Shown: piece after piece, positions 7,880 to 16,832 of the stretch
Numbering within the stretch: position 1 is the stretch's first letter
How the letters are laid out: every line of letters starts with the position of its first letter
From: RGIG3528 sp045629005
GTDB taxonomy: Bacteria > Bacillota > Clostridia > Lachnospirales > Lachnospiraceae
DNA: 59,316 nt
Assembly: GCA_045629005.1 (NCBI GenBank)
Contig: JAZQQJ010000035.1
Coordinates: 1 to 59,316 of the forward strand
Reading direction: 5' to 3'
Program-made: the position numbers and the translations under genes
Notes under the pieces: generated by a model
Seen by the model: only the letters and a program-made list of their open reading frames with translations
What the model was told of the DNA's origin: nothing
Database searches by the model: none

Positions 7880-9405
7880 TATGCCACCTCCCAAAGCTCG
7901 ATAATTTCATCCTCACCAAGCTTTTCAGGAAGAACGTATTTCGTCTCTTTCTTCTTCTTAACAACGGAGATAAAGCCCATAACCTGAACCGTAATAAGCG
8001 GCATCATGGCAACAAGCGCAACAAGGCCGAATGCATCTGTCATAACATTTCCGCCGTGTGCGTTGCATGCACCCATTGCAAACGGAAGCATAAACGTTGC
8101 CGTCAACGGTCCGGAGGCAACACCGCCGGCATCGAAGGCGATAGCGGTAAATGTAGGTGATACAAAGAAGCAAAGAACAAGTGCAATTGCATAGCCGGGA
8201 ATGATGAGCCAGAGAATGGAGATGCCGGTAATAACCCTGAGCATTGCAAGCCCCATGGCACACGAAACGGCTATAGAAAGCGTCAGTCCCATTGTCTTTT
8301 CACTTATTGCACCTGCAGAAAGCTCTGCAACCTGTTTATTTAAAACGTGAACTGCAGGCTCGGCATTAATAATGAACCAGCCCATGAGCATTGCAAGCGG
8401 TATAAGTAAGAATGTCAAATCCTTCTTAACCAGAGCCTCACCAAGCTCATATCCAAGTGATGAGAAGCCGACGTTTACGCCCGTAAGGAACAGTACAAGA
8501 CCTACATAGGTGTAGATTATACCGATAAAAATCTTTTTAAGCTGTCTTCTGTTAAGTCGAAGCGAGATAATCTGAAACAGCAGGAAGAATGCAAAAATCG
8601 GTAGAAGCGCTATGGCCACTTCAAGCATCTGGTCAGGGAACGCTTTGAGATAACCCATACCAAGGTCTACAGTATTGTCAAATCTATAGACATCAATCGA
8701 TGAAGAAGCATCCGTAGGGGTTTTATAAATAAAACCAAGTATAAGAACAGCAATAATCGGGCCTATTGAACAAAGTGCCACGAGACCGAAGCTGTCTGCC
8801 TTTGCGTGTTTATCGCTTCGAATTGAGGCAACACCGATACCGAGTGCGATGATAAAAGGAACCGTCATAGGCCCTGTCGTAACACCGCCGGAATCAAAAG
8901 CCACACTCAAAAAGTCCTTATCTGAGAAGAATGCGATTACAAACACTATTGCATAAAATGCTACGAGCATCCATCTGAGCGGTATGCCGCATACAATACG
9001 AAGCATGCTGAACATAAGAAAAAGTCCGACACCGACAGAAACCGTTGTAATCAGTACCGCCTTGTCTATACCGGGCGTATTGGTTGCAAGTACCTGAAGA
9101 TCAGGCTCCGCAACGGTAATGGCTATCCCCAAAAACAGACTTACAAGAAGGATTACCGCAACTTTTTTGGAACGCGTCATTCTTGCTCCGATGTGATTGC
9201 CTATTCTTGTCATTGCAATATCCGAGCCTATTGTAAAGAGCCCCATGCCGACAATAATAAGGCAGGAACCGAGAATGAAGGAGAGCATAAGACCGCAATT
9301 CATCGGAACAAAAAAAGCACACAGTACAGCAACTATCAATGTAATTGGCAATACCGATGAAAGCGACTCTTTAAACTTTTCGCCAAGCATGTTTTTATGA
9401 ACCAT
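7879..9405 (-). CDS. DUF1538 family membrane protein with duplicated halves
   Basis: 508 residues, polytopic. Two homologous halves are visible: FDSGGVTTGPMTVPFIIALG (170-189) is repeated as FDAGGVASGPLTATFMLPFA (424-443), each followed by DxFGLVAL and preceded by an LR-x-x-x-GI helix. This internal symmetry and the glycine-rich re-entrant-looking segments suggest a transporter (inference); the substrate is unknown to me. It is translationally coupled to the tandem PII-like gene, as expected for a transporter gated by PII. The tail after residue 490 is charged and cytosolic. Confidence 0.8.
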   Translation of the reverse strand: MVHKNMLGEKFKESLSSVLPITLIVAVLCAFFVPMNCGLMLSFILGSCLIIVGMGLFTIGSDIAMTRIGNHIGARMTRSKKVAVILLVSLFLGIAITVAEPDLQVLATNTPGIDKAVLITTVSVGVGLFLMFSMLRIVCGIPLRWMLVAFYAIVFVIAFFSDKDFLSVAFDSGGVTTGPMTVPFIIALGIGVASIRSDKHAKADSFGLVALCSIGPIIAVLILGFIYKTPTDASSSIDVYRFDNTVDLGMGYLKAFPDQMLEVAIALLPIFAFFLLFQIISLRLNRRQLKKIFIGIIYTYVGLVLFLTGVNVGFSSLGYELGEALVKKDLTFLLIPLAMLMGWFIINAEPAVHVLNKQVAELSAGAISEKTMGLTLSIAVSCAMGLAMLRVITGISILWLIIPGYAIALVLCFFVSPTFTAIAFDAGGVASGPLTATFMLPFAMGACNAHGGNVMTDAFGLVALVAMMPLITVQVMGFISVVKKKKETKYVLPEKLGEDEIIELWEVA

Positions 9406-9655
9406 GTATTCTCTCCTAACGTTTCCAGATTACGCAATTTGAATAAAGTTTAACATAATGTCCAAAAAATGCAACACAATAATGGTATGCATATTCTATG
9501 TAACGTCCAATCCGGCAAAAAAGATACCTCTTTATGCATTTTTTATGAAAAATTCTGTTTTGAGGAATTAATTAATTAATCCATAAGGCATATAATTACG
9601 CATTGTAAGGTATTATCTAAACCTATAAGGATAAACCGAGAAAGGACCTAAAAAG

Positions 9656-10582
9656 ATGTCAATGTTTTCAAGGAAGAGTGCTGACATTTCAACACCAAAA
9701 ACAACAAGTAACGCAGTGGCAGTTGCACCCGCAACATTCGATGCAGATTTCATGAACGAACAGTACGATAAAATTCTTCGCGAAGAATCAAGTATCGGTA
9801 AAGAAATCAGAAGCATCCAGAACAATTTCAATGATGTAGTTGCCGGTATCGACGAACTCGGTGATGTAATCGAAAAATCAAAGGAATCCATCAAGGCAAC
9901 TGCAGATATTGCTACCTCTTTCAAAAAGGTCCGTGACGGAATCTATGGTTCCGTTGACAATGCAAAACAGGAAATCGATCTCCTTAAGGAAAGCTCCGCT
10001 CAGGTAATGGAAAGCTTCAAGGCTACACAGCAGATTTTCGAACTCCTTGAAGAAGATGTTTCCAAAATCAGAGACTGCATGGGCGGCATCCTCGCCGTAG
10101 CAAACCAGACAAACCTTCTTTCACTTAACGCCAGCATTGAAGCTGCACGTGCAGGTGAATCAGGCCGTGGTTTCGCAGTTGTTGCCGATCAGGTCCGCAT
10201 CCTTTCCCAGCAGATTAAGACACTGACTTCTGACGTTGAAAAGAGCATCTCCAACGTTGAAAAGACAACAGGTGAACTGAACGATTCCATTCAGACTTCA
10301 ATGAGTGCTGTTGAAACAAGTTATAAGAACGTTGACCGTGCATATGAAACCTTTGATAAGGTATCCGAACATGCAAACGAAATCGGTACTGCATATGAAG
10401 AACTTACAAAATCAACTCAGGTTTCAGAAAATGGTGTGGATGACATTGCTCATCGTCTCAACGACTCCAAGTCTTCTTACAGTAAAGTAACAAGCAGCAT
10501 TGATAAAATTAACGAGCATTCCAACAAAAAGAATGCTATGTATAATGATTTGCAGAAAGCAATTCAGGAAATCAGTCGTTAA
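9656..10582 (+). CDS. Soluble methyl-accepting chemotaxis protein
   Basis: 308 residues, no transmembrane segment and no recognisable N-terminal sensor domain. Most of the protein is a long coiled coil; the signalling hairpin tip QTNLLSLNASIEAARAGESG (about 154-173) with GRGFAVVADQVR after it identifies a chemoreceptor that contacts CheA and CheW. Being cytosolic it should respond to an internal signal, or cap another receptor array. No che or flagellar genes are in the window. AAAGGA lies before the ATG; a second ATG two codons later is possible. The upstream region holds TATAAT at 9591-9596 but no good -35 box. A strong terminator follows. Confidence 0.9.
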   Translation: MSMFSRKSADISTPKTTSNAVAVAPATFDADFMNEQYDKILREESSIGKEIRSIQNNFNDVVAGIDELGDVIEKSKESIKATADIATSFKKVRDGIYGSVDNAKQEIDLLKESSAQVMESFKATQQIFELLEEDVSKIRDCMGGILAVANQTNLLSLNASIEAARAGESGRGFAVVADQVRILSQQIKTLTSDVEKSISNVEKTTGELNDSIQTSMSAVETSYKNVDRAYETFDKVSEHANEIGTAYEELTKSTQVSENGVDDIAHRLNDSKSSYSKVTSSIDKINEHSNKKNAMYNDLQKAIQEISR

Positions 10583-10599
10583 CCACCCTCTCTCAATAC

Positions 10600-10636
10600 A
10601 AAAAAGCGGACCACTTTCCCCGTGGTTCGCTTTTTT
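10600..10636. terminator. Bidirectional terminator between chemoreceptor and DUF5107 genes
   Basis: AAAAAAGCGGACCAC pairs with GTGGTTCGCTTTTTT around a 7-base loop, with a T-run on both strands. Confidence 0.9.
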
Positions 10637-10683
10637 CTTTTGGTATGAATCAACCTGCCCAATTTAGAATATGGGAATATCCT

Positions 10684-13600
10684 TTATTTCAATCCGTTTT
10701 CTCCAAGCCTTATAAGCTTCCTGCAGTAATCATCGCTGCGCTTCTTTATGTCCTCTTTGTAAACCTCCAGCTCAGGCATTGAAACCGCAAAGAAATCGTA
10801 CTCAACAACATCATCCAGATGCTCCGTACCAAATGCAATCAGGCTCTTAAAGGCTTCCTCAGCTCTTTCAGGCTCGCCAAGTGCAAGAAATGCCGCTCCG
10901 ATCCAGTAAATGTAATCAGAAGGCTGATCGTTGTAATATCTTACAGGCTCCGGCGTGAGCTTTCCTGCAGTTGCCTTTATGTAATATTCACGCGACTTTA
11001 TTATATCCCCCTTCTGCTCATAGCACATTCCAAGGATAAAGAATGCACGGTTGTCAGGCACATTCGGAAGTTTGCCTTCTCCGAGGTTATCAGGATATGT
11101 AAGTGTCTTTTCAATGTAAGAAATCGCATCATCAACTTTGCCTGCACCAAGGCATTCGGAAGCCCTTCCGAACAAGGCATTTTTATATTCATCCGCTACC
11201 TTGCCTTCTCCACCTTCCCACACATGGAAGGTGTGGCTTTCAAGCTTTTTAAGTGCTTCTTCACAGCGTCCGTTCAAATTAAGTAGGCGCACATATGCAA
11301 GCATGAGCGTGTCTCTGTCCTCTGCAAGCTCTTTGTGAGCCTCAATGGCAGCAAGTCTTTCAGTCTCGTCAACCCCTGCTTTTGCACTGAGCTGGTCGAG
11401 TTCAAGAAGAAATCTGCTGTATCCCGGTTCAAGTCTGCACGCTTCACGGATTTCCTTTAATGCCTTTTCGGCGTTATCGAAAACGTTGAAATATGCGATG
11501 GAAAGGTTTCTGTGAGCCATTGCGAGTGAGGCGTCCTTTGCAACAGCCTCCTCCCAGTGTTTTGTTGCTTCTTCATGACGTTTCTTATCGTATAAAAGAT
11601 TACCGAGGAGATAGTGTGCAAGAGGTGCTTCATTCAGTTCTTTTATTGCATCTTCAAATATAAGCTGCTCCCGGACGGTATTGGGGAAACAAAAGTCTGC
11701 ATTTGATTTTTCAGCAAGTAAATACAGTTCTTTTGCCTTTTCAACATTTCCGCGAAGTCTTTCAGCATAACCGCTGTAGTAATATTTAAGTGGACTATCG
11801 CACGGAGCGCATTCCATTATGTCGGAAACTTCATCGTAAAAGCCCATCTGAAGGAACAAGTCGGCAAGCTTTACATAGTTTGACATACGTCCGCCCATGA
11901 GCTTCTTAAACTCTTCTTTTTCTGCCTGCTGATAGAGGATACCAAAGCTTAACGAATCTATCTCTGCACTCTCTTCAAGGAATGCCTTATTATCACGGCC
12001 GTTTGCCGTAAGAAGCATTGCCTTTAATGCACGCGCATTCATATTATGCCAGTTTCTGATTAACGCATTTTCCACATGCTGCAATGCCTGTTTAAAGTGG
12101 CCCTGTTTTGTGCTGATACACGCAAGGTGATAGAAAGAGTTACCTGCCGTTTCGGCAGACCACGTAGCCTTATAGAATGCGTCATAAGCCTTCTCGTCCT
12201 TTTCCAGCAGTTCAAGTGCCAGACCGAGATTATAGTAGCATTCTCCGCTGTACGGATTAGGATTTCTCCATGTCTGTTTCTTAATTGCTGCCTCAAAAAA
12301 CGTAATACTTTCCTCAATGCAGCCCTTTCTAAGAAGCAGAAGTCCGTAAGCATTATTCATGCGAATGTCCGTGGCATCACGCTTGAGTCCCTCAAGGTAA
12401 TAATCTGCCGGATTTCGTGTTGCATGACGGTACTGCTCGAGGTGCTGTCCTGCAAGATATAATTCCTCAAGGCTTTCAATCTCTTCAGGCTTTTTTATCT
12501 CCTTCATAGGGCTCGGAACCGGAATGTCCGCAGGTGTGAATTTGCGGTATTCGCAAAGTTCCTCACCTGTTTTGTCACAAACCGTAATGCAGAAATCGTC
12601 AAGTTCCGGCACTTCGGTCACATAACACTTTTCAGGAGAAAGATTAACCTTCTGCTCGAAAACAAGCTTATCACCGTCCGTAATAAGTATAACAGCGTCT
12701 TCGTACTTGGAGGTTGCATAAACCTTAAGAGTTCTTCCGTCGAGTCCGATGCATGCATCCTTGGTTGCATTACATACACGTCCGACAGTCTTGTAAGGCA
12801 TGAAATACTGCGTAAACGTCTTCTCTTCATTAGGCTTAAGCCATGAGAAGTCAGGCTGGTTGTCGGTGAAAACACCGGTCATAAGCTCGATATACGGACC
12901 ATCCTCATCCGTAAGATTCTTGTCCCACATCTTGCCAAAATCACTGTTTCCCCATGTCCACTGCTTCTTCCCCGGTGAAAAATGGTGGTCAGCGACGTGC
13001 AAAAGTCCGGCATCCTTTCCTTCGTCAAAGTTACCGATGAAGTCGAAGTCGGATTTCGCGGCCATATACGATGTTGGAACGGGAATGTTTTTATATCTTG
13101 AAATATCAACTCCCGCAGAATAATCGACCTTATAGTATTCGCCCGTAGCAATAGGGAATGTTGAAACGGCACGCTTTCCGTGGTCAACAACCGCATTAAC
13201 ATCAGGCGGAAAAACGGAATATGTGCTGTCATTTACAGAAACTGCCGGGTTTGCCCACCAAAGGAACGTCTGAGGCATATCGGTAGGGTTGTAAAGCTGT
13301 CCGTTCAACTCGATGTACGCTTTGTCAGGGTAAAGGGAGATTTTCAGAAGTCCCTTTGTGCCATACATAATGTCGGTCTCACTTATATAAGCGGTAACAG
13401 AGCCGTCTTCATTTTCTGCGATTTTATAATCAACCGGACTGAAGGTGGAAGGTCTGTGGTGCTGAGGCCAGTTAAACTCAATACCGCCGGAAATCCAAGG
13501 TCCCGCAAGACCTACAAGCGCGGGTTTGATAACACGGTTATAGTACACAAAATCATAACCGTTTGTCTTGTCCAAAGCCCTTTGTATACGGCCTCCCAGT

Positions 13601-13836
13601 TCAGGAAGTACCATTACGTACAGGTAGTCATTTTCAAGTATTAATGCCTTGTACTCCTTGTCCTCTTTTACATCGGAAATCTTTTCCGTAACAGGAAGCG
13701 GATAAACCTTTCCTGTGCTTCCCTGATATGCCCTTTTTTCAATAAAAAGCGGGCTTTTTTCCGGGGCAGCCTGGACATAGGTAGGTATTGTAACGATTTC
13801 TTCTCTAATTGTTGCTTTGTTCTTTTTGCTTTCCAT
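10684..13836 (-). CDS. DUF5107 domain protein with tetratricopeptide repeats
   Basis: 1050 residues. The N-terminal 430 or so are beta-rich and match DUF5107 (motifs LPELGGRIQRALDKTNGYDF and WISGGIEFNWPQHHRPSTFS), a galactose-mutarotase-like fold. Residues about 450-1040 are helical TPR-type repeats (for example the stretches around 480-600 and 740-800). No signal peptide. Proteins of this kind are common near glycoside hydrolase genes; their role is not established, carbohydrate binding or isomerisation is a guess. It is divergent from an AraC regulator 117 bases away, which probably controls it. AGGAG precedes the ATG. Confidence 0.85.
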   Translation of the reverse strand: MESKKNKATIREEIVTIPTYVQAAPEKSPLFIEKRAYQGSTGKVYPLPVTEKISDVKEDKEYKALILENDYLYVMVLPELGGRIQRALDKTNGYDFVYYNRVIKPALVGLAGPWISGGIEFNWPQHHRPSTFSPVDYKIAENEDGSVTAYISETDIMYGTKGLLKISLYPDKAYIELNGQLYNPTDMPQTFLWWANPAVSVNDSTYSVFPPDVNAVVDHGKRAVSTFPIATGEYYKVDYSAGVDISRYKNIPVPTSYMAAKSDFDFIGNFDEGKDAGLLHVADHHFSPGKKQWTWGNSDFGKMWDKNLTDEDGPYIELMTGVFTDNQPDFSWLKPNEEKTFTQYFMPYKTVGRVCNATKDACIGLDGRTLKVYATSKYEDAVILITDGDKLVFEQKVNLSPEKCYVTEVPELDDFCITVCDKTGEELCEYRKFTPADIPVPSPMKEIKKPEEIESLEELYLAGQHLEQYRHATRNPADYYLEGLKRDATDIRMNNAYGLLLLRKGCIEESITFFEAAIKKQTWRNPNPYSGECYYNLGLALELLEKDEKAYDAFYKATWSAETAGNSFYHLACISTKQGHFKQALQHVENALIRNWHNMNARALKAMLLTANGRDNKAFLEESAEIDSLSFGILYQQAEKEEFKKLMGGRMSNYVKLADLFLQMGFYDEVSDIMECAPCDSPLKYYYSGYAERLRGNVEKAKELYLLAEKSNADFCFPNTVREQLIFEDAIKELNEAPLAHYLLGNLLYDKKRHEEATKHWEEAVAKDASLAMAHRNLSIAYFNVFDNAEKALKEIREACRLEPGYSRFLLELDQLSAKAGVDETERLAAIEAHKELAEDRDTLMLAYVRLLNLNGRCEEALKKLESHTFHVWEGGEGKVADEYKNALFGRASECLGAGKVDDAISYIEKTLTYPDNLGEGKLPNVPDNRAFFILGMCYEQKGDIIKSREYYIKATAGKLTPEPVRYYNDQPSDYIYWIGAAFLALGEPERAEEAFKSLIAFGTEHLDDVVEYDFFAVSMPELEVYKEDIKKRSDDYCRKLIRLGENGLK

Positions 13837-13877
13837 GCTTATCTCCTATTCAGAAAGAAAACATTGATTTTTTCTTG

Positions 13878-13906
13878 AAAATACAGTATTCCTGTGCAAT
13901 AATCAA
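13878..13906 (-). promoter_or_regulatory. Promoter of the DUF5107 gene with an 11-bp palindrome over the -10 box
   Basis: TTGATT (13901-13906), 17 bases, TATTTT (13878-13883) on the minus strand. AATACAGTATT (13880-13890) is a perfect palindrome covering the -10 box, a possible operator. Confidence 0.5.
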
Positions 13907-13953
13907 TAACATGACTTGCGTTCTTATTTACTTTTTTTGCTTTCGGAGGCTGT

Positions 13954-14793
13954 ATGAAATCCACTGAAAAGTATATTTCCCAACGCTCAGATTACTATAT
14001 TTACACGCCAAGCGTCAACATTCCGCCATTTTTGTTTTTCTGCAATTCGGCGGGGCACTTTTTTTACAAAAAAAAATATCACCTTGTGCGTGATTCATAT
14101 GACAGTTTTCTTTTATTTTATGTCTGCTCGGGATCTATGAACTTCAGGATGTCCGGAGGTGCCGAAGTTACGGTAAGGACAGGTGAATGTTTATTCATGG
14201 ATTGTCATAAAGCCCATGAATACAACGCTTCCGAAGATTGCGAATGTTTCTGGTGCCACTTTGACGGTGGGGCCGCGGCGGAAATATACAAAAACGTGTC
14301 TGTTTTCTCGCCATTTCCGCTCATTACGGCAGATAATCACGTTTCCGACTATCTTATCCGTATTTTTATGAGTCTTGAAGCTTCTTCTGTCAGTGAGCCC
14401 GGTATTTCCGATCTCATTAATCGCATCCTCACTACATTTCTTGAGGGCGTTTCGTCAGAGGCACACTCTTCACACCCGACAGTTGTTTCTGACGCAATGT
14501 CCTACATCGGTGCACATTTTTCAGAGGATTTGTCCATAGACGATCTTGCTAAGGAATACGGGGTTTCCGTGTGGCACTTTATCCGGCTTTTTTCACGTGA
14601 ATGCGGATGTACCCCGCATGAGTACCTTGTGCGTGTCAGAATGAACACAGCCCGCTTCATGCTTAAAACAACAACAATGTCTGTAAAAGAGATTTGTTTT
14701 GCCTGCGGATACTCTTCAGTCAGCATCTTTTGCACCGCATTTAAGCGCGAAACCGGTAAAACCCCTGTTGAATACAGGCAGGGCGGGGGTTAA
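13954..14793 (+). CDS. AraC family transcriptional regulator
   Basis: 279 residues. The N-terminal part (about 20-160) is a cupin-like sensor (VTVRTGECLFMDCHKAHEYN near residues 71-90), the C-terminal 100 residues hold two helix-turn-helix motifs (DLSIDDLAKEYGVSVWHFIR and the MSVKEICFACGYSSVSIFCT segment). Such regulators usually activate sugar-use genes when they bind the sugar. It is divergent from the DUF5107/TPR gene, its most likely target. CGGAGG lies 5 bases before the ATG. Its stop codon overlaps the convergent acetyltransferase gene by 4 bases. Confidence 0.92.
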   Translation: MKSTEKYISQRSDYYIYTPSVNIPPFLFFCNSAGHFFYKKKYHLVRDSYDSFLLFYVCSGSMNFRMSGGAEVTVRTGECLFMDCHKAHEYNASEDCECFWCHFDGGAAAEIYKNVSVFSPFPLITADNHVSDYLIRIFMSLEASSVSEPGISDLINRILTTFLEGVSSEAHSSHPTVVSDAMSYIGAHFSEDLSIDDLAKEYGVSVWHFIRLFSRECGCTPHEYLVRVRMNTARFMLKTTTMSVKEICFACGYSSVSIFCTAFKRETGKTPVEYRQGGG

Positions 14794-15251
14794 AGGTCCT
14801 TTTTCACCATTATTATTTCTTCGGTTCGGAATTCTTCAACAAAACCTGCTCCCAAGAACATTCTTACAGCAGGATTGTCAATAGCGATATCGTCGTACAA
14901 CGCCTCGATGCCGTTAGCCTTTGCCTCTTCGCAGAGTAAACGAAGGCCTTCGCGTCCAAAGCCTTTTCCTCTGTACTTTGCATGTACTACAACATCCGCA
15001 ATATAGTGCTCGCCATCAAAATGATATGCAATCTCTCCGACATATTCGCCGGTTTCTTCATTTTGGAGATATCGGTAAAATCTCTCGCCTTCAGAATCGG
15101 TAATCCAGTAGTCATACCAATCCTCCCATTTGTCTTTGGGCCAGTCTATAGTGCCTCCCCATGCGTGGTTGTACGACATAGTGGCCTCATCAGCCATCAT
15201 CTTCTGCCTGAACTCCAATTCCTCGTATTTCGGTGTAATTAGTCTCAACAT
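14790..15251 (-). CDS. GNAT family N-acetyltransferase
   Basis: 153 residues with the GNAT core: YVGEIAYHFDGEHYIADVVV (strands 4-5) and the acetyl-CoA loop AKYRGKGFGREGL near residues 88-100. The substrate cannot be read from the sequence. GAGGGG precedes the ATG by 7 bases. It is convergent with the AraC gene and stands alone; its upstream region is a pyrimidine-rich repeat tract. Confidence 0.88.
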   Translation of the reverse strand: MLRLITPKYEELEFRQKMMADEATMSYNHAWGGTIDWPKDKWEDWYDYWITDSEGERFYRYLQNEETGEYVGEIAYHFDGEHYIADVVVHAKYRGKGFGREGLRLLCEEAKANGIEALYDDIAIDNPAVRMFLGAGFVEEFRTEEIIMVKKDL

Positions 15252-15344
15252 ATCATATCCCCTCGTTTCACTTAAAACGGCAATAATGATTTTCCTGCCT
15301 TCTGCAATCCTTTTCCTTGCATAATTTCCTCATTCCCCGGAAAC

Positions 15345-15416
15345 GATTGCTTTTTCCGGTTGCTTTTTCCCGGTTGCTTTTTCCCGTTTGCTTTCCCCGA
15401 TTGCTTTCCCCGATTG
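15345..15416. repeat. Five 13-14-bp tandem repeats, unit like GATTGCTTTTTCC
   Basis: Units GATTGCTTTTTCC, GGTTGCTTTTTCCC (twice), GTTTGCTTTCCCC and GATTGCTTTCCCC run head to tail, then a partial GATTG. They lie in the 326-base gap 15252-15577 between the acetyltransferase and the PD-(D/E)XK-like gene. No gene is seen in this gap. Confidence 0.85.
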
Positions 15417-15478
15417 AATCAAAGTCATTATATCAATCCTAATCTTTATAAGCAATAAATGGGCCCAAGACCACCACC

Positions 15479-15544
15479 TTCATTTGGTTTTATTCATGTG
15501 CCTATTTTCATTTGGATAATCTTCATTTGGCCTTTTTCATTTGG
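15479..15544. repeat. Four dispersed copies of TTCATTTGG
   Basis: Copies start at 15479, 15507, 15522 and 15536 with irregular spacing and T-rich filler, just after the 3' end of the PD-(D/E)XK-like gene. Degenerate direct repeat of unknown role. Confidence 0.7.
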
Positions 15545-15577
15545 ATATCCTTCATATTAAGCTGAACATGTTTGATT

Positions 15578-16369
15578 TCATAGTTCAAGGACTTCCTTCA
15601 CCATTTTTCTCAACGCCTTTATATTCAGTGGAATATATTCAGTCTCAAATGTCACTATCAAATTCTTCCCTAATATTATGCCGGATTGACTATAGTCACG
15701 TATCTTAGTGAGATTATTCCTTCGATAATCCTCTTCATCAAGGAGACCCATATGTTCATGGTAAATCATCTTTCGTTCAGGAAATTTAAGTAGTGTAAAG
15801 TCCGGGTATTTCACATGTCCATTGTACAGCTTAACCGGATACTCATAACGGTAAGGGACACCCATCTCATAATACATATTGGCAATCAGTAATTCCGATT
15901 TTGTTCTAACCATCTCGCCTCTTTCTGTTTGATATTCAAGTTCTTCAGGATGAAACGAATTTCCCTGATACTCCTTCTTCACCCAATTTTCTCCAAATTC
16001 CTTATTTGAAAGAAGAATCGGAGAAACAAGAGCTTTTCTATATTCGTTCATGTGCTCATATACTTCTTCAGGCGCTATGCCTGACATATTTTTTAGATAG
16101 TAATTTATTGCTTTTTCTTCCCGCTTGCATTCTTTAAGAAGCTTTTCACAGTAGCTTTTGTGCGCAAGTTTCTGTGCGATTGCAAAATCCTGTTCTTTTA
16201 TATATTCTCCTTTGGGGTTTTCGGGCGAGGTCACCAAATAGTAACTGGGTGTCTTATGGTTTAAGTTAACACGTAGATTTCCCCCGGGTAAGCCTGCCAC
16301 TTCACGTTCAAGTCGATTAATAAGTTTTGTCAATTCTTTTTTTCTTTCAGTTAATTCCCTAATATACAT
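15578..16369 (-). CDS. Uncharacterised protein with a PD-(D/E)XK nuclease-like C-terminal domain
   Basis: 263 residues. The N-terminal 30 are charged and probably coiled coil; 55-110 are helical; the C-terminal 100 look like a PD-(D/E)XK core: E159 in TKSELLIANMYYEMG, D190 in KYPDFTLL, E205-x-H in YHEHMG, then K222 in LTKIRDY and a strand NLIVTFET. I recognise the pattern from small hypothetical proteins of Lachnospiraceae but know no function; repair or defence nuclease is a guess. GGGAAG lies before the ATG. Flanked on both sides by short tandem repeats and without partner genes, which suggests an accessory insertion. Confidence 0.6.
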   Translation of the reverse strand: MYIRELTERKKELTKLINRLEREVAGLPGGNLRVNLNHKTPSYYLVTSPENPKGEYIKEQDFAIAQKLAHKSYCEKLLKECKREEKAINYYLKNMSGIAPEEVYEHMNEYRKALVSPILLSNKEFGENWVKKEYQGNSFHPEELEYQTERGEMVRTKSELLIANMYYEMGVPYRYEYPVKLYNGHVKYPDFTLLKFPERKMIYHEHMGLLDEEDYRRNNLTKIRDYSQSGIILGKNLIVTFETEYIPLNIKALRKMVKEVLEL

Positions 16370-16416
16370 ATATCTTCCCTTTCCATATCCACGAAATGTT
16401 TTAAACTAAGCTTCCT

Positions 16417-16573
16417 AACGAGCTTTTTCTTGTTTTTTCATTTTTAGCTCGTCATTTCCTCCGCTGTTAAAAAAAAGTATGACGAGTCTTTTCTTGCTTT
16501 TTCATTTTCAGCTCGTCATTTCCTCTGCCATTAGGACAAAAAGACAAGCTTTTTCCTGCTTTTTTCTTAAAAG
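16417..16573. repeat. About 63-bp tandem repeat, 2.5 copies
   Basis: Copies start near 16418 (AACGAGCTTTTTCTTG), 16481 (GACGAGTCTTTTCTTG) and 16543 (GACAAGCTTTTTCCTG, partial). Each full unit also holds TTAGCTCGTCATTTCCTC or a close variant. The GACGAGC and GCTCGTC ends of each unit can pair, so every unit is a potential hairpin. They lie in the 537-base gap 16370-16906, upstream of the nuclease-like gene on its own strand. Confidence 0.75.
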
Positions 16574-16790
16574 AGGGTGCAATGCTCCTGGTTCGCTCAA
16601 GAGATGTGCGCTTTATTATTAAAAGGGGGTAATAATCCGACAAAGGGGAATTGTCGGAGAAGACAAAATAGAATTTCAGATTGCTTGAGGAAGCAAGCAA
16701 TGCTGACATCAATCTGTTTGTTTCGGTTATTTCTTGCCCAAAAGAAATTCCAAGTACATTATACACACAAACAACAGATTTACAAGAAAC
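16574..16790. other. Gene-free stretch with two perfect hairpins
   Basis: TCCGACA/TGTCGGA (near 16637-16660) and ATTGCTTG/CAAGCAAT (near 16680-16701, 6-base loop) are the only structures I see. A 99-codon frame on the minus strand here (16467-16766) has no ribosome binding site and includes the repeats, so I do not call it. Confidence 0.4.
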
Positions 16791-16830
16791 AAAAAAAAGC
16801 TTGGCGCAGCACGCTACGCCAAGTTTTTCT
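16791..16830. terminator. Terminator of the permuted NlpC/P60-like gene
   Basis: CTTGGCG/CGCCAAG stem with a 10-base loop; on the minus strand it is followed by eight T, on the plus strand by TTTTTCTTTTT. Confidence 0.85.
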
Positions 16831-16832
16831 TT

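Noticed and set aside
9591..9596. Sigma-28 (flagellar) promoter before the chemoreceptor gene
   Set aside because: Only a TATAAT is present; the TAAA and GCCGATAA boxes are not seen at the right spacing.
16467..16766. 99-codon open frame on the minus strand
   Set aside because: No ribosome binding site, contains part of the 63-bp repeats and no recognisable domain.
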